NCBI GenBank assembly: GCA_026929865.2
Contig: CM049408.1
Coordinates: forward strand, 23,766,501 to 23,830,500
Reading direction: 5' to 3'
Length of the DNA stretch: 64,000 bases
From: Hyperoplus lanceolatus
Taxonomy: Eukaryota; Chordata; Actinopteri; Uranoscopiformes; Ammodytidae
In this document: positions 24,167-38,039 of the stretch, one piece after another
How positions within the stretch are numbered: the stretch's first letter is position 1
Layout of the letters: each line of letters starts with the position of its first letter
The notes under the pieces: generated by a model
Told to the model about the DNA's origin: nothing
Database searches by the model: none
What the model saw: only the letters and a program-made list of their open reading frames with translations
Made by a program: the position numbers and the translations under genes

Positions 24167-25186
24167 ATGAGGAAGGGATGGGGGGATTTTCATGTGTACC
24201 CGTGCGTACGATGTGGCTCTTTGCAGTAACACAGTAAAAAATGTGGCTCTTAGTCTCTGACTGGTTGGCCACCCCTGATCTAAGGGATAAGTCCTCAGTT
24301 AACAGGCTGCCTTAGATCGCACCAATGGTACCCAGATGAATGCCTGGCCTGCGACCCATTCCTACACAATTGTGCCACCTTCTGGAATAAATGGGGAAAT
24401 CTATCAAGGATGGGGAGAATTCTTCAAGGATTCAGTTGAAGAATAACTTTGTTAAGAGTAAAACAGTAAAATAAATAAACATGGGTAAAAGATGATTTCA
24501 TTTAGGCGTTCATGTTTGTTTGTTTTTCTGAATTTCTTTGGCTGTATAGATTATATGCCGAGGTGCTTCTTTCCATCTTATTGTGACTTTGAAAACCCAT
24601 TGTACATCCACGTATTATATGAAATAATATGTATAATTCACAAAATTCACCTTGCTTTTTCATATGCATAAATAAAATGCTTTGATTGACAGTCCCATCA
24701 TTTTTAAATTGTTTCTTTAGAAGCTTTCTGTCTAATTATGAGAACTAATTGTGTGTAACATAGTGGGATCCTTTCATTGTAATTGGAACGCTACCAGTTA
24801 CTTTAATTGCTATATTAACCTACAGAGTGTTTCGGTTAGTGCACAGCACTGTTATTTGAACATTCAGGAATGTGACATTTGTTAGAAAATCCAACTTATA
24901 TGGAGAATAACTTTTCTAATGAGAAATGAATAATTCACATTAGTATTAAGTTGTGTGGAAGGTTATTTAAAAGAAGTTCCCTTTCCCCTATTTTTAGTAA
25001 CTAATTCCACTGTCAAATTAAGTGGATACCATTGAACAGTAAAATAAAGCGTATAGGCGTACAAGCAACATCTTAGAATGAGAACTGAAAATTATTGTTT
25101 TGATTTTTGTCAAGGCCATCATCCCCACAGTTGGTGTGAATGTAGATTTTTCTATTTTGGGTTGGTGGAGCTGTCATAGAGGCTGT

Positions 25187-25199
25187 GTGTGTGTGTGTG

Positions 25200-25272
<73 letters not shown>

Positions 25273-25280
25273 TGTGTGTG
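25187..25280. repeat. (GT)n microsatellite with minor interruptions
   Basis: A GTGT tract with one TTG and one TATG break. Confidence 0.97.
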
Positions 25281-26625
25281 GGGGCACTGGTAAAAGCGTG
25301 GGCGTATGGATGCGTTTGTGTATTTTAGATTTGCAGGGGCCAAGGGGGCGAACAAAAAGATTGGGGAGTGATTCAATCACTACACAAATGGATTTGGCTA
25401 ATAGAAGGAGCCTCTGATCCTGACTGGTGCACAGCTGGAGATCCCCTAATTGGAGAGGGTGAAGAGTGGAGGAGAGAGTGGAGAAAGAGAGAATACAGCC
25501 CCCAGAGAAAATGCACCTCCGCTGTCACACTATTGACTCGACGAGGATCATGCCAAATGTTAATACCAGCGAGGAAAAATTACACGCGCCTGGAACGAAA
25601 AAAGTCATGTGGAGGCTCATCATAGCTCAGTGTTCATATACTCGTCTCGTAAAGCAGCTTAACACAGTTTGGTGTAATCGTTCTCTGTTTTAAATTAATG
25701 ATGAAGTGTGCGACATGAGCAAAAAGTGGCCCTCTTCACATCAGTAAGGACCATTAGGGAAATAACATTGGACTGATAGCTGAAAACATGAGCCTTGTAA
25801 CCATTTAGCAGCACTGAGTGCTCTGCCCTTTTTTTGTCAGTGTATTGCATTCATTGTCAAAAGAAATCAAGATACAGCATGTGATGCACTATTATCAATG
25901 ACCTTCCTCGTTACTGGGACAGTTGGAGGTAAAGAAAAAACTATTAGGTTGGTTTAGGCAGGAATTAAATTAATTCACTCCTAAATTCTTGAAATGGTTA
26001 AAAGAGATCAAAATAATTATGAGGGAAAAAGTTCTCATGGCTGCTGCCTTTGTTGAACTGCAATAGACCAGAGAGTGTGCCAAAACATCCAAAATAAGAA
26101 GAGCAAGGCTTATCATTTTGACACGTACTCAAGCTACAGACCAGCAATGAAGGATAAGAAGAGCCTATTATCCTGTATGTGCTTCCTCTAATGCTGCAAA
26201 ATACAGAAAAAACTAAACTAAACAGAATCCTCTACAGATTTAACACAAAACTGGGAAATGTAAACCTTACAACACCTTCCCTCACTCCTCTACACAAAGG
26301 CAATATGCTAATGCCTAAATGATGGGCTTTCAAATGGGCTTTCAAAACACTATCACAGCCATAAGATTTAATAGGTGCAGCTAAAGTGCAGAATACAAAA
26401 GTTGTCCCCATTTCTGCTGCCAACATCTGATTCGGCTTGTGTCAAAATAGAAATATTCTAAAATTATCTTGGCTAGACCAAACTTCTTGGCCATAGCATT
26501 TACTTACATTAGTTAAGAGCTGGGAGTGCTTAAGTAAGGTTTTGAGCATCATAACCAAAACAAAAAATAAGATTTGTGTGCTTGTGACAAAGGAGAAGAA
26601 GAACTAGTGCCTGGACCGCCTGAGC

Positions 26626-26629
<4 letters not shown>

Positions 26630-26708
<79 letters not shown>
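26630..26708. repeat. (GT)n microsatellite, left arm of an inverted pair
   Basis: About 39 GT units followed by GAGAGAGAG. The complementary (CA)n begins 195 bases downstream. Confidence 0.97.
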
Positions 26709-26719
<11 letters not shown>

Positions 26720-26900
26720 ACCAGACAGTGTGGGAGCTCTTGTGTGTATTCCAATAGCAGGGTGCACTCTTCCAATCGCCCCCAAACACAAAGAGCTGCC
26801 CAGGATGAACCCACCAGGGGGGCTCTTTGGAAACCCATCAGCTCACAGGGAAAAGGGCATTGGAAAGACTTACATATAGGAAACAGGCTGTATAGGAGGA

Positions 26901-26903
<3 letters not shown>

Positions 26904-26991
<88 letters not shown>
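26904..26991. repeat. (CA)n microsatellite, right arm of an inverted pair
   Basis: About 44 CA units followed by GAGAGAGAC. It is complementary to the GT run at 26.6 kb. Confidence 0.97.
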
Positions 26992-26994
<3 letters not shown>

Positions 26995-27497
26995 AGAGAC
27001 ACATGCTCAACTTCTGCATGCAGCTTCCATCCTTACTCCGGGAAGCAGGAAAGAGATCTGTGGGGGGAAACAACTTGGATTCACCCCGTACTTCCTCACT
27101 GAAAATAAAGAAAATATTTGTACAGCGTGTTCTGAAAAGTGCCCTACACCCCCCATGTTGCCCATTTGACAATCTACAACCTAAGATCAACATATTAGTG
27201 TACAAACATGGACAAACTGTCAGATCTTGGGGGACACGCACACACAGTGGCAGGCCAGCAAACCCTCCCACTGTGTTTCCATTGTAGCGGCCATTGTAAC
27301 AGTTTTGTCTGAGCCATATGGGCTGGTTTAGGGATGTGGACCCCGGCAGCTGAGTCTTTGTCCCCGTGTCACCGAGGTCACTGGGATTGTGTTCCCAGCT
27401 AATTCCCTCTTTCAGTGACTGCAGATCAGAGTCTATAATGATCTGGGCGGCCTAGCACAGGGATTACTGCTGCTGCCTGTGTGTGACATCGACAAGC

Positions 27498-27499
<2 letters not shown>

Positions 27500-27530
<31 letters not shown>

Positions 27531-27541
27531 TGTGTGTGTGG
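27500..27541. repeat. (GT)n short run with GCGC interruption
   Basis: About 20 GT units with one GCGCG change; another CA run follows at 27.67 kb. Confidence 0.95.
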
Positions 27542-27664
27542 GAGTGGGAGCAAGATAGAGAGAGAGATGACATCTGAAGAAACATTGTAGCTTCTCCTTA
27601 ACAACAGGAATCAATTGATTCCCCCTTCACACCAAACCCACCCACCACACTGAAAACCTCCAGA

Positions 27665-27765
<101 letters not shown>

Positions 27766-28920
27766 GAGTTTTCCACCTCATTTCCCTCAATCCAGCTTAG
27801 GCAAACATTATTAGCGGAGAAAGTGAAGGCAGTGAAGGGAGAGTAATAGCTCCTTGTGTCTTGACTGACCTCCATTGTTTTCATATGTTTTACAAATTAC
27901 AGAGTACTGTCTGGATGTTTTTCCTTGCACCCCAAGTGTAGCTGTTTCTGTCCTGCTACAGCTAATTACATAATCTACCTTTAAAGGATCTGTTGTAATT
28001 TATCTGCCATGGGAGAATAAGATAACTTTTAAGTAAAACCTCTACCGTCGAAATAATGCATTAGGAGTAAAAGGCCAGCTGTGAAAATTGTAATGTTAAA
28101 AGGTCAAATAAATTCTCAATCAAATAAACCTAAATAATCAAAAGTAAAAGTTATTTTCATGCAGAATAACTACCTGATGAGCACTGATGCTTTAACCCAT
28201 AAGAAATGTTTTTACATGGCTACGGTGGAGCTTCTTATATCTATGTAAATTAAAGCTGAAACTTTCAGTTGACAATTTATTTTTAATTTGTTTAGTTTGG
28301 GGCTGTGAGTCGGACAAAAAAAGTAATATAACATATAATTAAAAAACAATGTTAGTTACAGCCCTTTTTATATACTGATGTTTATAGTTTAATGTAATTT
28401 ACAACAATGTTTCTGATGATGATACTTGATATGAGAGCTTGTAAAATCCAATAACAGCCATCTATCTCTGCACTGTTGTTGCTGTATTGGCTTATTATGA
28501 ACAAGGCTTGCCAGACACACACAGTATGAAAACCAACCTGAGTAATCAGATATATGTGTTCTCAAGAATGGAGATGTCTATACATCTACTAAATGAAGAG
28601 CACTAACACACATACGTACATGCCGAAGACGAAGCACCCTCCTCTTCATGAATGCTTGATAGAGAGGACTCTCAACAAGGCAGCTCGGAAACAAAACTTG
28701 TTTTGCTTTCCTTCGTTTCCTGTCTCATTTGTTTCGGCAAGGCATCTTTCCATGTTTTATCCCCTTCTTCTTTCTCCCGGTGAAATGGGACTTTCTTTGA
28801 AATTCATGCTCTCAAGGACCGGTACCCATGCAAGGCCAGAAGATAATAGGCCAACCTATTTACCCAGCAGTTTTCTTTTTCTTTTTTTCTTTTTTTTCTC
28901 CCTCCTTCCCTCCTCCTCAT

Positions 28921-28938
28921 CCCCCCCCCCCCCCCCCT
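28921..28938. repeat. Poly-C run beside a poly-pyrimidine tract
   Basis: About 17 consecutive C bases after a T/C-rich stretch (28,872-28,920). Runs like this are prone to assembly error and can form unusual structure. Confidence 0.9.
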
Positions 28939-29028
28939 GGCTTTGGATTGATCATGGTCGCTGCGAGATGACAGCTGTCTCCTGGGCATTAGCATTGCAA
29001 ATGAAACAGAAAAAAAGAAGTGGAGCTT

Positions 29029-29130
<102 letters not shown>

Positions 29131-30167
29131 AGCCGCAGGCCGACAGTCTGAGCCGGGAGAGATCAGCATCCAGACCGACTGCTCCCCGAACACGGTGATG
29201 TGGTGACAAAAAACATATATTTAAGACATTAGATTAAGCCTTTTGATTGTATTGTATTATATTTTTCGATTAACCCAAATAATGTCATTACTGAACAGTA
29301 GACTCAAAGACATGTGAAGCTTATATTATAGTAACTGGCAATGACAGTAATTGATAGTAAATGTTCTTTTTTACTATTATAAACACAGTAAATTATATAT
29401 TTATTTTTAATGCGGAGCCACTTAATTCTGACACTTTGAAAGGTTGCTCTGTAGTCTTATATATGCACAGGTGACCTAAATTAGTTGGGTTTTTTAGGAG
29501 TGTATTCACAAATGACAGCCTACCAACTTTGTTAACCAACTGAAAGTAGAAGGTCAGAAATAACAACAAAAACGGCCCTTCTTAATATGGTATTAAGATT
29601 GGTGAAGTGATACAACAAACAAACAGAAACTCAGAAGGGCAGAAAAATCTTGCATGAGTTGCAAGCATTGCATGGAACTCACTTTACCACCACTGTCGCT
29701 ACTGAGAAGGAATTTCTGAAAGTTCCATATTGCCCCTTTAATGATCAAGGTAAGGAGTCGCAATACTAAATGGTAATGCACATAACAACCTCACTTGATT
29801 GTTAGTCATTCAACTTTTTTTTTAGTCATGGGGGGGTCAATCATTGTAAGATTATTTTTAGAATTTAAAATCCAATGCTTCAAGGACTCATATTGTGTTC
29901 AAAGAGCATCATGTGTGTGGAGGGAAAATGTGTTTACTTTGACGATGTGATGCATTCAGCTGTATAGAAGGATCGATTAACACTATGTATTAAACCCATC
30001 CTTTCAAATAGTCATGTATGTTTGTAGTGAAGGACAAATCTTATTAATATCGACTCCGGGCAAACAGGTAGGGGGTTGTTACAAACCCCTGCAAATAAGT
30101 ATTGTCATGGTTACCAGTGAGCACTTCAGACAAAGCTGCATGTATCTTCATGGAGTGAGAAGTGAAA

Positions 30168-30168
<1 letters not shown>

Positions 30169-30236
<68 letters not shown>
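30169..30236. repeat. (CA)n microsatellite, about 33 units
   Basis: A CACA tract with one TACA near its start. Confidence 0.97.
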
Positions 30237-30238
<2 letters not shown>

Positions 30239-31933
30239 CTAATAATGCATAAGCAGGCATACAGAAATCATGACAAATGAGACAAAGGCAATGATGTGTC
30301 AGAGAGGCTGGAAGTTTACATGAGAGTCAATTCAAAATGAATGTTGTGCTTATGTCAGCTGTGCTCTTGGTTATGTGTGAAGCTTTTAATCAGCTGCAAT
30401 AGAGAATACAAAGTACTCTTGTACTTAACATAGTACAGTGTTTGAGGTTAATATTTCCCTCTTATGCTTCTTTATATTAACACTCCATTAGGGAAACACT
30501 GTTCCTTTTATGAATGGTCTTTCTTCTGCAATGGTCAAAACCCTAAATGCTTCTTCTCCCTCATTTTATAAAACAGAATTTCATATGGAAATGTTTGTGA
30601 TTTCAAAGATTGGTGGTTTCTCGACCCTAGACATCCCCTAATTCACAAATAGTCCATTTTCAATGTATTTGCACTGGAGGTTTTGAGTTTTCTCATCCCA
30701 TTCAGGAAGTCACAAAATCATCTTGTACTTAGATGTTTTGAATTGAGTACAATTGAACTGAGTTCAGCAGTTGAATGTGAAAACAATGTATAGTATCAAT
30801 CATTAATTGAAACTGAATATTTGTTAATTATTTTACATAATTAAAGCACCTTCTTCCAAACCTGTTAATAAAATGTACCTGAGTCAGATCAGTTATGTAG
30901 CTGCTCTGGTCGAGCCCACCTCACATTTCACGGGGCCAAAGAGACACACAGAGGAAGGACAAGTGAACTGGCTCCGTCCTTTACAAACGCTAGAGTGGCC
31001 ATCCTCCCACCACCGGTCCCACAATTAAATTCTTCACCCTCTCATTCTTTTCCTCTTTTTTTTGTCTCTCTCTCAAGAAGACACCTCACTTGAGAAACCA
31101 CTGAGGCTGCTTTTTAAAGGTCCCTGTGTGGCAGGGTGACAGAGGACACCACTCTCCGCCTTTTCTCTCATTTGGAAAGACCGAGTGAAATTGAAAAGGG
31201 GGTCCTCAGCTCCCTCCCAGAAGACCCTCTCTGTACCCTTGCTCTACCCCTCCAACACACCCCACCGTCCCCCCACTAAGGCCTGGGTGGACTCCCCTGG
31301 TCGGTTCTCAGACCTCCCCTGTCTGTGTGATGGCAGCGGTATTGTGAGGGGCTGACAAAGAACAGGAAGCCCGGGGGTCGGCAGGGCCGGCCTGAAGGTC
31401 AGCTCAATCAGTCTCTGTATGATGGATGCAGCGAAGGGGGCCGGGTCACCTGGAAACGCACCAAACAAAGATGGCCGAATGCACACTTCTCCTGCCCCGC
31501 TCGTCTTCTCGCTCACACTCAAACACACATATACTCATCATTTTATCATCTACATCCCTATGTCTGTCTGTTACAATTTTGTTTTTAAAATACACTCTAT
31601 AAAGGGTTTTGCAGCTGCATCTAAGAGTATGTTGCAAGGAGCCAGGAATAAGAAGGAGAATCATTTTTTAAAGCATTGCAAAGCTAGATAATATTTTACA
31701 TAACTTATTAGTCTAACTCCAGAGAGTATGACAATCAGTCGATTTTCCAAATAGTTGTATGACATAAACAACATATCTGTAACAAATTCGACTACATTAA
31801 AGGTTTAGTGGATCAAAAAGTGGGCACATAAAAACCGAAATTAACTTCTAGGCTCAATATCATCGGTGGAATAAACAAGACAAAAATTTTGTGTATTTTT
31901 TACAACATTTCCTACGTTTCACATTGGCTCACT

Positions 31934-32035
31934 GCTGGATTCAGGATTCAAGAATATTTATTGTCATATGCACAACAATTACAGAGTAGTCGCTGGCAAC
32001 GAAATTATTTAGTGCGCTCCTTCAACGTGCAATAT
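31934..32035. repeat. Dispersed fish repeat fragment
   Basis: The string TCAAGAATATTTATTGTCATATGCACAACAATTACAGAGTAGTCGC, followed by CAACGAAATTATTTAGTGCGCTC, resembles a short repeat found near many fish genes. The family is from recollection only; no ends are definable. Confidence 0.4.
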
Positions 32036-33870
32036 GAGAAGATTGGAGATTCTTCAACAATGTGTTGATGTAAGTTGATGTAAGTTTACGCTGATGTAAG
32101 TTTATGAATTCTGAAATCATGAAAGTCCCTCACCACTTTCTTTGGCATCCCACTAGACTAGATCAATGGGTGGGAAGAGGGTGTGTGTGTGTGTGTGTGT
32201 GCGTGTGTGTCTGAGTGTGTGTGTGTGTGTGTGGGGAGGGTATCCATTGTTGTCATGGAGACCCCTATGTGTGGGAAGCAGTCCAAACATGACAGGGCTG
32301 AGTTTACTGACTCAAGGTGACTGGGACGAGGAGACAACAGCACACAACAGGGGGGACAATGGCCGCTCCATTAGTGCAAATGGGGGACACATGTAACAAG
32401 ATTAGGGTGAGGACACCTGGGGGGGGGGGACCACATAGAGAGATGGTACACCCGTCAAACCCCTCCCTGTCCTGTCCCACTCCATCAAACTTGCACAAAT
32501 CCCTCTCCTGGGGAGGGTCGGCTGCCTGCCCACCGTGATGTCAGCCATTTTTTAACCTCCATAATGTGTGTCGACTTAGGAAACATCTACAGAACACTGC
32601 AGGGTTAAAACGTAATTACTTACATTTAGTTTTTTATGTTTTTATGATGAGATGACACACTTCTGTCATGCTTTGATTTATTGAACTACTGAAAAACGTT
32701 TTAGACAAGCTTAATGTTAATGGTAAAAACAATGTTTTCCTGATTATAAAAAAAAAATACAATTAGAAAAAGTAATACTGCAGTACTACACTACAAAAAA
32801 CTACTTGAAACTACAGAAGTATTGGCAACAATATGTAATTATAGAAGGACAAGTAAAAGTACTCTTGGAACATTATCATTTAGATATAAAATACCGTACA
32901 CATGTATGTAGTGTTCATATAAATATATAGTTAGAGTAAATGGACATCAAGAAACTTGCTACCCAGCAAAAGTATCAGTGTTCTGATTTTGATGGGAGAT
33001 GTGTCCTTTGGAAATGGTTTCTGCAATTACAGCCAAATTAAACTATAAAGAGTATTTTTCAAATTTCTTCAGCAGTGGTTTCTCTTCAAATAGATCAGCT
33101 AGGCTACAGCTCCACAAGGGTCCCCTCTCTAGCAGCAATGTAAATCAAACGGATATAAATCTGAGACCGAGGGTCAATGAATCTCCATTGGTGGACTGGG
33201 AGTCCCTCCCGGGTCGTCCCGCCCCTCCATCCCTCTCTCAGCTCATCCCTCATCCCCGCTCTTCCGTCCTCTCCCCCTTCTGCAAATTCCTGAACTCTGC
33301 CCAAGACGCCCAGTCAATTAATAAGACATTGTCTCCTCCCCTTGGAGCCCGTGCACAAGAGGCCACCCAGGAGCCAGCGGGCCTTCCCTCTAAAGCTGCT
33401 TCACTGGTGGCCCCCAGGAATGCCTATCGCTTTGGGAACAGGGCAGAACAGGGTAGGATTGGGTAAAGAGGGGACAGGGGGGGTCTGGGAAGCTGAATAA
33501 TAGAAACAGCCCAATCATACTCATGTGCTGAGGCAAACCAGTCAAAAATTGAAGGGCAACAAAAGGAAATGCGTTCCACTCCCAAGGATCGGAGGCACTT
33601 CACCCCTCTACAGGTCCAGCCTAAACTCCGCCCCTGAAACACACAACTATAAACGCATGCACGCACACACACATATTCACACACACACACACACACTCAT
33701 TGGTTCAGCCAAACGTCTGAGATCAGTACGGCTTGCATTTACTTCCTGCTGTCTTACCATACATTTCAACCCTTATTTTAACCAGCATTGTGATGAGACC
33801 TGGTAAAAACACCTGCAGTAGTTGGATTTGAAGAGTCAGTCCTATCCTGTTTAGCTGAACGAGACCACCA

Positions 33871-34018
<148 letters not shown>

Positions 34019-34710
34019 CCCAGTTTAGGGCTCAAACTCCTCCATCATGTCCTGTCCCATTTTGTATTTGTCTCTCACCTCCTCCATTAGAAGATATGCC
34101 CTATCGACAACTTGTTTTTAGCTCCTTTAATTCTTTGAAAGTATCCTGTCTGTCTGTCTGTCTGTCTGTCGGTCAGCCAGCCAGCTAGCCTACAGCACCA
34201 GATGTTTGGTGATGAAGAGCTGCTGAGACCCCTTGATTCCTACTCCATCCAATGTATCTACGGTGAGCATAAAGTATTGATTTGACTGAACCGTTGTATT
34301 TTGTTATACCTTGTATGAATATGCATATTCTTCTTATCCATTTCAATTACACTTTGTGTACAGTCCATTCAACACCAAATCACACATACTGAATTAGTTG
34401 TTGACATGAATGAGAACAAAAGTAAATTTGTTTCAGGTTGTTCACAGAGTGCTTTGAAGGTGAAAAATAAGGGGGGTCACATTGTAAGTTGCAAAGGATT
34501 TTAAAATGCTTGTCCGTCTGGTTGTATTTTTGCATTTCTTGATGTATTAGCCGCTGGTCTCCCGCTAAAGATCTCAAAGATGGATTTTAGAGTGCAGTCC
34601 TTCCATCTCAATACTTGACCACAGTGTACAACACATTGTTTAGTAATGGATAGCATGTTAGTGCAGGGCCATTTCAAAGAAAAGAGAAATGATGGACATG
34701 CACAACGCAC

Positions 34711-34741
34711 TCACACACGCACGCGCACACACACACGCGCG

Positions 34742-34784
<43 letters not shown>
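34711..34784. repeat. Alternating CA/CG tract (Z-DNA-prone)
   Basis: Alternating pyrimidine-purine sequence with CGCGCACGCAC and CACGCGCGCACG segments, then about 22 CA units. CG-rich alternation of this kind is the strongest Z-DNA-forming class. Confidence 0.9.
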
Positions 34785-34785
<1 letters not shown>

Positions 34786-37604
34786 ACCCACTGTAATGAG
34801 TTCCAAGTCCATAATATAAGACTACACAGAATTAGCCCCGGCAGAAGTGCTCTGTAAGTGCACCATCTGTATTGTTGCATATAGCAAGTGGGGTGAAACC
34901 ACAATAAGTGGTTTGAAAGCCACCTAATTTTTCATATTGTGCAAAAGTACTCTATCTACCTGGTTGTGCCCTAGATTATGCAACATAAACATAAAATAAA
35001 TAGCCTGCCCTTTGGCTCGTGTCAAAGATACATTAACATTTGATGATGGAAAAAAGTAGAAATTAAACACAGAAAAGGTGCAGCCATAGAAAACCCTACA
35101 AAACATAGAAAATAATATTTGCTTTCCAGCTCTCATTCCCTTCACAAAGGCGGGAAACAAATCAGTAAGGTTAAATCATCAATCTAGCTTTAATGGATAC
35201 CTGTTATTTGTAACTGTTATTAATCTAAAACAGAAACTCAGGAAGGATATTGAGCAACTTTGTACACAGTATATATGTATACAGTATGACCTCTGAGTCA
35301 CAGGTCTTGGAAGCAGAATGACCGGTTTTAGTTTGGAACTAAATTACAGATTTTTGTCTAAGAGTTTCTCTCCTGTGTGATCATGTGCTCAACACCAGTA
35401 AGTCAATTCACATATAACACTTGTAATGATTTTCTTAAAGCAGATGATTTGGATGGTCATGGTCCTTGCGAGCCAAAGAGCGTCCTCTCCTGTACACCAC
35501 AGAGAAAGGCAACTTGCAGATTTAAACTTTGTGGAGAATCAAGTTCTCTTTTCTTAGTTTTCTTAGATAGTGAAATTCATATAATTAGGTTTTTCGGCTT
35601 CCGGATAAAACAAGAATTGTCAGGGGAAAAAATATTGCCATTTCTCCACAATTGTCTAATACTTTGCAAATAAATAAAACATAATTTAGAAACTTCCCTT
35701 TGAATACATTTATAATACAAATAAGTCCTCCTTACTTGCTAGTGGAGAAGATAGGTAATATTTGAATTATTATTGCAACTTGTGACAAATAAAAAAATCC
35801 CTTAACTTGAAATATAAAAAATCTTCACAAACAGGACAAACACACACAATCTGAAAACAAAAACAAAGCTTATTAATAATTTTTTAACAAATTATGACAC
35901 ATATTGCCAGAGTCTCAAGTATCCCGTAGAGACCATAAACCTTTCCACTGCATATAACTATTTAAATCAGAGCATAAAACATTGTAAGTAGAGATTGACA
36001 GTACACTCAGTTCACTAAGGCAGACATCTTGGTTCGGTTATAAATCCACCTTCAATTGACTGAGTACAAATAAATTAACAATAATCTCTCTAAAAAATTA
36101 TATTTCAGTTTTGAAGCATTTCTTACACCTTTAATTTAATGCATCACTGAATAAATCATGAAGCTGCACGGTAAATTGTTCTCCAATCGGTAATTTATTA
36201 AACACTGCCATCTAGAGGCTGCACGCTGAAATAACGTTTCCATGTTACCTAACATACCTTTTGAATTCGAATACAATTTTTGAAGTATATAAAAAAAAGG
36301 TTTGTACCTAATTTATTAGTCAATATTAATAAATGAACGGGAATCTTACATTTATTGTCTTTCTGACAACTCATACACACAAATCCTGGTATCACAAAAA
36401 TATTTTCTGCAATGGTGCAAACACACTTGAAAATACAATGAAGCCAAGAAGGATCTATTAAAAGACTCATCAGGTAACCCTTTGTACAGATGTATTAAGC
36501 CAGCAAGTAAAGCATTTATTGAAGCAAATCAAGTTTTTTTCCTCATATTATCAATGGTGTCCCTTAAGACCTGAATGATGATGTTCACAGTGCCCAAAAT
36601 AAAAAGAAGGTACAGTATATGCACATGGTGTATCCTAGTGCAGTAAAAGTACTATCCGGTGTTGAGGTTCATATTTTAGTCTTAGAAATGTACGTCGGAC
36701 AACAGCATCAACACAAACGGACAGATTATTAAATTAGACATCTGAACAAGCACAAAGGACTTTTTCTTTTCTTTTACAAAAAAAACAATTGCATTATTAA
36801 AATAACATACAAGTGCAAAATGTTGTCCTTAAAGCTTGATTGCGTGTTTAATATTTGACCAGTCTCAAAGGGATTCACTGCTACAGTACTTTTTGACAGT
36901 TACAATATGAAAATGATATGACAGGAATCAATGAAAATTGGGAAATATTTAGAGGAATTGAGCAGTAGCACATGCATGACGGTGACGACTGTGGTGGTGA
37001 CAAGGAGAAAGATGACGCCTAAAGTGGCAGGTTGGCATGAGCACTGAACGATGTCCCTTAAAACTTGTGTGCGCTAAAACATCAATGCTGCCCTCAATAA
37101 AACAAACCACTAAAACCTTTTCATGTAGCATTAATCTCTGTCAACAATAGAGCAACACTTTGCTGAGTCCACCTAATAAATTCGAAAAACACACACTGGC
37201 AGGCGCCCAACCTGCCCAAGTGCCTTTGAGCTAAACAACAGTGCCATTCTGAAGCTGACCATGTGCTCTCTGAAAAAAATTATTTCCTCAATATGGATCA
37301 TTAAAAGGATCAGTTCACACAAATTCCAGAAAACATGCTGCGTTACATTACAAGCAGTAATGTTGGTTTGAATTGATACCACAAAATATACGTCTATAAA
37401 AATGTCTGGTGCGGCCACAATAGAGTTTAGTTTGTGACTATTTGAGAATTGAAAAATGTTATGGTTATTCCTCTCTCAAGAAACACACATGTTCCAGTTG
37501 CTTTGGATACCCAGCACACCATACTGTGAAGAGTTTTCACTGTCTCCCAGAGAAAAAAAACCTACCTGAAAACCTTCCTATTTGAGTGAACTGACCCTTT
37601 AAAG

Positions 37605-37860
37605 CAGCGGTTTCCAACCTCTTACCTAACGATCAGATAAAAGTTAGACAGAAATATTTTTTAACACTAGTAATGATATAAAACTGCATATTGTTTCAAA
37701 TAATTATTTCATACAAGACGTGACAATATAATAGTTGATGTTTAAGCTTGATCTATTTTTTTCACATGCAGTTTGTCGCTCTTAAAAAATATCCATGTTC
37801 CCCACTGGCAAATGCTAAAGTAACCCCTTGAGTAAAAGTACACGTGGTTGGGAATCACTG
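37605..37860. mobile_element. hAT MITE, 256 bp
   Basis: The left end CAGCGGTTTCCAACCT and the right end GGTTGGGAATCACTG form an imperfect hAT-type terminal inverted repeat (CAGnGnTTCCCAACC). They are flanked by CTTTAAAG (37597-37604) and CTTTAAAA (37861-37868), an 8-bp duplication with one change. The inside is AT-rich and non-coding. Confidence 0.85.
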
Positions 37861-38039
37861 CTTTAAAAGTACAACAATATTGCAGGTCATATTGCAGGTT
37901 TGGCCACTTCAGCACCACGGACAGCTCCAATACAATCCCATTGTATAGTTAAAAAGCTGAGCGATGCACAAAAGCACCTGACTGAGAAGCAGGACGCTCA
38001 ATGTCACTTTCAGCTTTGGCATCCACATCTGTGCTTTAA

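Larger units (their letters stand above)
22391..24277 (+). mobile_element. hAT (Charlie-like) transposon, non-autonomous, 1.9 kb
   Basis: The terminal inverted repeats are CAGGGGTGGCCAACC on the left and GGTTGGCCACCCCTG on the right. They are flanked by a perfect 8-bp duplication ATCTAAGG at 22383-22390 and 24278-24285. The subterminal word TGCGGCTCTT (or TGTGGCTCTT) recurs near both ends, as expected for transposase-binding sites. One BED-type zinc-finger exon survives near 22.8 kb; the catalytic core and dimerisation domain are missing. A long (GT)n and perhaps a second nested element fill the right half. Confidence 0.92.

Noticed and set aside
32999..33466. 155-codon + strand frame
   Set aside because: No recognisable domain and no splice or Kozak support; it begins in AT-rich sequence and the composition suits non-coding DNA. 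It may overlap a regulatory block.
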